Assembly (NCBI RefSeq): GCF_007828955.1
Contig: NZ_VIVR01000001.1
Location: 4,650,001 to 4,714,000 of the forward strand
Length of the DNA stretch: 64,000 bases
Direction of reading: 5' to 3'
DNA from: Kitasatospora atroaurantiaca
GTDB lineage: Bacteria > Actinomycetota > Actinomycetes > Streptomycetales > Streptomycetaceae
Shown here: piece by piece, positions 62,222 through 64,000 of the stretch
Layout: each line of letters opens with the position of its first letter
How positions within the stretch are numbered: the first letter of the stretch is position 1
Position numbers and translations under genes: made by a program
The notes under the pieces: model-generated
Database searches by the model: none
What the model was told of the DNA's origin: nothing
Seen by the model: only the letters and a program-made list of their open reading frames with translations

Positions 62222-62904
62222 AGCGTGGACTCCTTGGGGGCGTACCGGAGCAGGACGACATCCCCCACCGTACGTGCCTCCAGCAGCCGCATCCGACGCG
62301 TCGGGCCGCCGGGGAAGTCCGCCGCGCCGACGAAGCGCGGGGCGGCGGGCTGGCCGACCAGGAGCGGTGCGACGGCGAGCTGCAGCTCGTCGGCGAGCCC
62401 CTGGGCGAGGAACTGGGTGTGGACGCTGCTCCCGCCCTCGACCATCAGCCGCCCGACGCCGCGCGCGCCGAGGTCGTCCAGCACCGTGCCGAGCTCCACG
62501 CTGTCGCCGGTGCCGACCACCTCGGCCAGTCCGCCCAGTTCGACCTGCAGGCGGGGCGCCGAGGCGAGCGTGGTGTACGCGAGCTTCGCCCCGCCGGTGT
62601 GCCAGAAGTTCAGCCCGGCCGCCAGCGAACCGCTCGCGCTGAGCGTGACCTTGAGCGGGTACTCGGGCTTCCCGGCGGCCACCCGGGCGGCCCGCCGCTG
62701 GGCCGAGTTGACCAGCAGCCGGGGATTGTCCCGGCGCAGGGTGTTGCCGCCGACCAGGACGGCGTCGCAGGAGGCGCGCAGCTCGTCCACCCGGTCGAAG
62801 TCCGCCGGGTCGGAGAGCAGCAGGCGCTCGGGCGAGGCGTCGTCCAGGTACCCGTCGATCGACATCGCGGCGCTCAACAGGACGTAGGGGCGGCGAGGTG
62901 CCAC
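62218..62904 (-). CDS. RibD C-terminal-type reductase
   Basis: 228 residues from GTG 62904, dihydrofolate-reductase-like fold of the RibD_C family. PYVLLSAAMSIDGYLDDASPERLLLSDPADFDRVDELRASCDAVLVGGNTLRRDNPRLL is the diagnostic N-terminal block; LMVEGGSSVHTQFLAQGLADELQLAVAPLLVG lies in the C-terminal half. It reduces the ribosyl group of an aminouracil nucleotide with NADPH in riboflavin synthesis, or performs a related step in secondary metabolism. It is translationally coupled to the deaminase downstream. Confidence 0.87.
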   Translation of the reverse strand: MAPRRPYVLLSAAMSIDGYLDDASPERLLLSDPADFDRVDELRASCDAVLVGGNTLRRDNPRLLVNSAQRRAARVAAGKPEYPLKVTLSASGSLAAGLNFWHTGGAKLAYTTLASAPRLQVELGGLAEVVGTGDSVELGTVLDDLGARGVGRLMVEGGSSVHTQFLAQGLADELQLAVAPLLVGQPAAPRFVGAADFPGGPTRRMRLLEARTVGDVVLLRYAPKESTL

Positions 62905-62935
62905 GGGGGAGTTCCGTTCTCTCGGGTGATGCCAT

Positions 62936-62992
62936 CGGCGAGGCCGTCGGTGATGCCCGTCGGCGCGGCCACCGGCGAGGCCGTCGGCGATG
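62936..62992. repeat. Imperfect direct repeats in a divergent intergenic region
   Basis: CGGCGAGGCCGTCGGTGATG (62936-62955) recurs at 62973-62992 with one change, and shorter GATGCC/GATGTC and GTCGG motifs fill the gaps. Lies between the reductase and the divergent exported protein gene. Confidence 0.55.
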
Positions 62993-63137
62993 TCATCGGT
63001 GCTGCCATCCGCTGTCACCGTACGTCCCGAGGGCCGTTGTTCGTCCACCGGTCCGGCCCCGTACGAGCGCAGTTCGCCCGCCGCCCCGACCCTGGTCCAG
63101 ACCTCGTACCGCCCACCCGAAGCCGAAGGGCCCACCT

Positions 63138-64000
63138 GTGACCCGTCCCCGTCCGCTCGGTCTCGTCGCGGCCGCACTCACGCTGGCCGCCGTACCCGCG
63201 CTCGGCGTCCCCGCCTCGGCGGTGACCTACGGCACGCCGACCATCACCCTGTCGGCCGCCTACCTCTCGGGCGCCGTCGGTGCGACCGGCGACCCCACCG
63301 TCACCGTGACGATCGCTCAGAGCGGTGCGGACGCCTCGGCGCTGACCGTGGCGGCCTCGGCGAGCAGCAGGACCTCCGTCGCCGGGACGGCCGACGTCAC
63401 GGTCAGCGGCACCGCCGGCACGCGCACCCTCGCGGTCGCCGCACGTGGCCAGGGGTACACCGACCTCACCGTCAAGGTCACCGGCCTCGGTGGCAAGACG
63501 GCGAGCAGGACGCTGCACTACGCGGCCTCGCCCGCCGTCCAGTACTCGACCGTCAGCCGGTACCTCACGGGCTCCAGCGACGCCTCGGCGGCCGTGGACG
63601 CGGGCGGCGGTTACCTCATCGTCGCGGACGACGAGTCCAACGTCCTGCGCCTGTACGACCGCAACGCCTCCGGTGCGCCGGTGCGCACCTGGGACTTCAG
63701 CTCGGCGCTCGGGGTCTCCAAGGAGATCGACATCGAGGGTGCGACCCGGGTCGGCAACACGGTCTACTGGACGGGCTCGCTCGGCAACAACAAGGACGGC
63801 GCGCTCAGGCCGGACCGCGCAACGGTCTTCACCACCACCGTCACGGGCTCGGGCGCGAGCACCCAGCTGACCCCGGCCGGCTCGTACAAGGGACTGCGGG
63901 CCGACCTGATCGCCTGGGACCAGGCCAACGGCAACCGGTACGGCTTCGCGGCCGGCGCCGCCTCCGGTCAGGCGCCGAAGCAGATCGACGGCTTCAACGT
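63138..64000 (+). CDS. 3'-truncated exported protein, DUF3616-like
   Basis: Begins at GTG 63138 and stays open to the end of the window (287 residues visible). A signal peptide (RPRPLGLVAAALTLAAVPALGVPASA) is followed by an Ig-like all-beta segment (about 30-125, TPTITLSAAYLSGAVGATGDPTVTVT). A beta-propeller-like domain comes next with GGGYLIVADDESNVLRLYDRNASGAPVRTWDF, EIDIEGATRVGNTVYWTGSLGNNKDG and ATVFTTTVTG, as in DUF3616 proteins. Secreted; function unknown. It is divergent from the reductase gene. Confidence 0.82.
   Translation, partial: MTRPRPLGLVAAALTLAAVPALGVPASAVTYGTPTITLSAAYLSGAVGATGDPTVTVTIAQSGADASALTVAASASSRTSVAGTADVTVSGTAGTRTLAVAARGQGYTDLTVKVTGLGGKTASRTLHYAASPAVQYSTVSRYLTGSSDASAAVDAGGGYLIVADDESNVLRLYDRNASGAPVRTWDFSSALGVSKEIDIEGATRVGNTVYWTGSLGNNKDGALRPDRATVFTTTVTGSGASTQLTPAGSYKGLRADLIAWDQANGNRYGFAAGAASGQAPKQIDGFN

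Overview
The window is GC-rich actinobacterial chromosome, almost certainly from the family Streptomycetaceae (Streptomyces or Kitasatospora). The sequence markers are a mycothiol S-conjugate amidase, a WhiB-family iron-sulfur protein, a polyphosphate glucokinase, GTP-dependent PEP carboxykinase, a very large SARP-type regulator with NB-ARC and TPR regions, a DasR-like site in front of a chitinase, and many leaderless genes (TANNNT about 6-7 nt before the start codon). I see no rRNA, tRNA or CRISPR array. Most of the window is core chromosome with short operons and strong hairpin terminators.

Layout. 0-9.7 kb: an exported or lipoprotein fragment, msrA, metB, MarR regulator, threonine dehydratase, a Drr-type ABC exporter behind two CGCGATRTATCGCG palindromes, greA, mca. 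9.7-16.5 kb: a YyaL-type thioredoxin-domain protein, acetyltransferase, a regulator divergent from a secreted AvrRpt2-like (C70) cysteine protease and its membrane-anchored neighbour, and a TrhA/hemolysin III protein. 16.7-28.2 kb: pckG, an AlaA-like aminotransferase, a prepilin peptidase, a secreted GH18 chitinase, a cis-prenyltransferase with a duplicated 3' tail, PhoH2, a transglycosylase, and an AI-2E-type permease. 28.4-32.5 kb: ahpC-ahpD divergent from oxyR (apparent ATC start), then a translationally coupled AAA ATPase plus HNH nuclease pair that looks like a Septu (PtuAB) defence module. 32.5-39 kb: SpoIIE-type phosphatase, methyltransferase, AfsR-like SARP and a divergent 80-aa acidic peptide. 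39-52.9 kb: a conserved core block (class I fumarase, DUF1707, wbl, glpX, DUF4245, nitroreductase, xseB, xseA, permease, ispH, ppgK, VOC protein, ychF) whose order resembles what I recall of the S. coelicolor SCO504x-506x region.

52.93-56.15 kb is a small genomic island. The last bases of ychF are repeated on its far side (19 bp identical, about 23 bp with one mismatch), and a strong terminator that could be the original ychF terminator sits just beyond the second copy. The island carries an AbiEi/AbiEii-type toxin-antitoxin operon and a divergent 340-aa protein with a PD-(D/E)XK-type nuclease signature, but no integrase. Immediately right of it, 56.2-58.1 kb, are a LuxR regulator with an internal in-frame loss and a decayed FAD-linked oxidoreductase, so this whole stretch looks like a plasticity zone next to a core gene.

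58.1-64 kb: an operon of a secreted esterase-like hydrolase, a membrane protein and an SRPBCC protein; a frameshifted small exported protein; a HAD phosphatase, a deaminase and a reductase that together resemble the RibD steps plus a phosphatase; and the start of a secreted DUF3616-like protein that runs off the window.

The strongest candidates for further work are the ychF-associated island and the AAA/HNH pair. Also notable are the uppS tail duplication with an open read-through frame, the ATC start of oxyR, and the SARP/small-peptide pair with 11-bp-period repeats.
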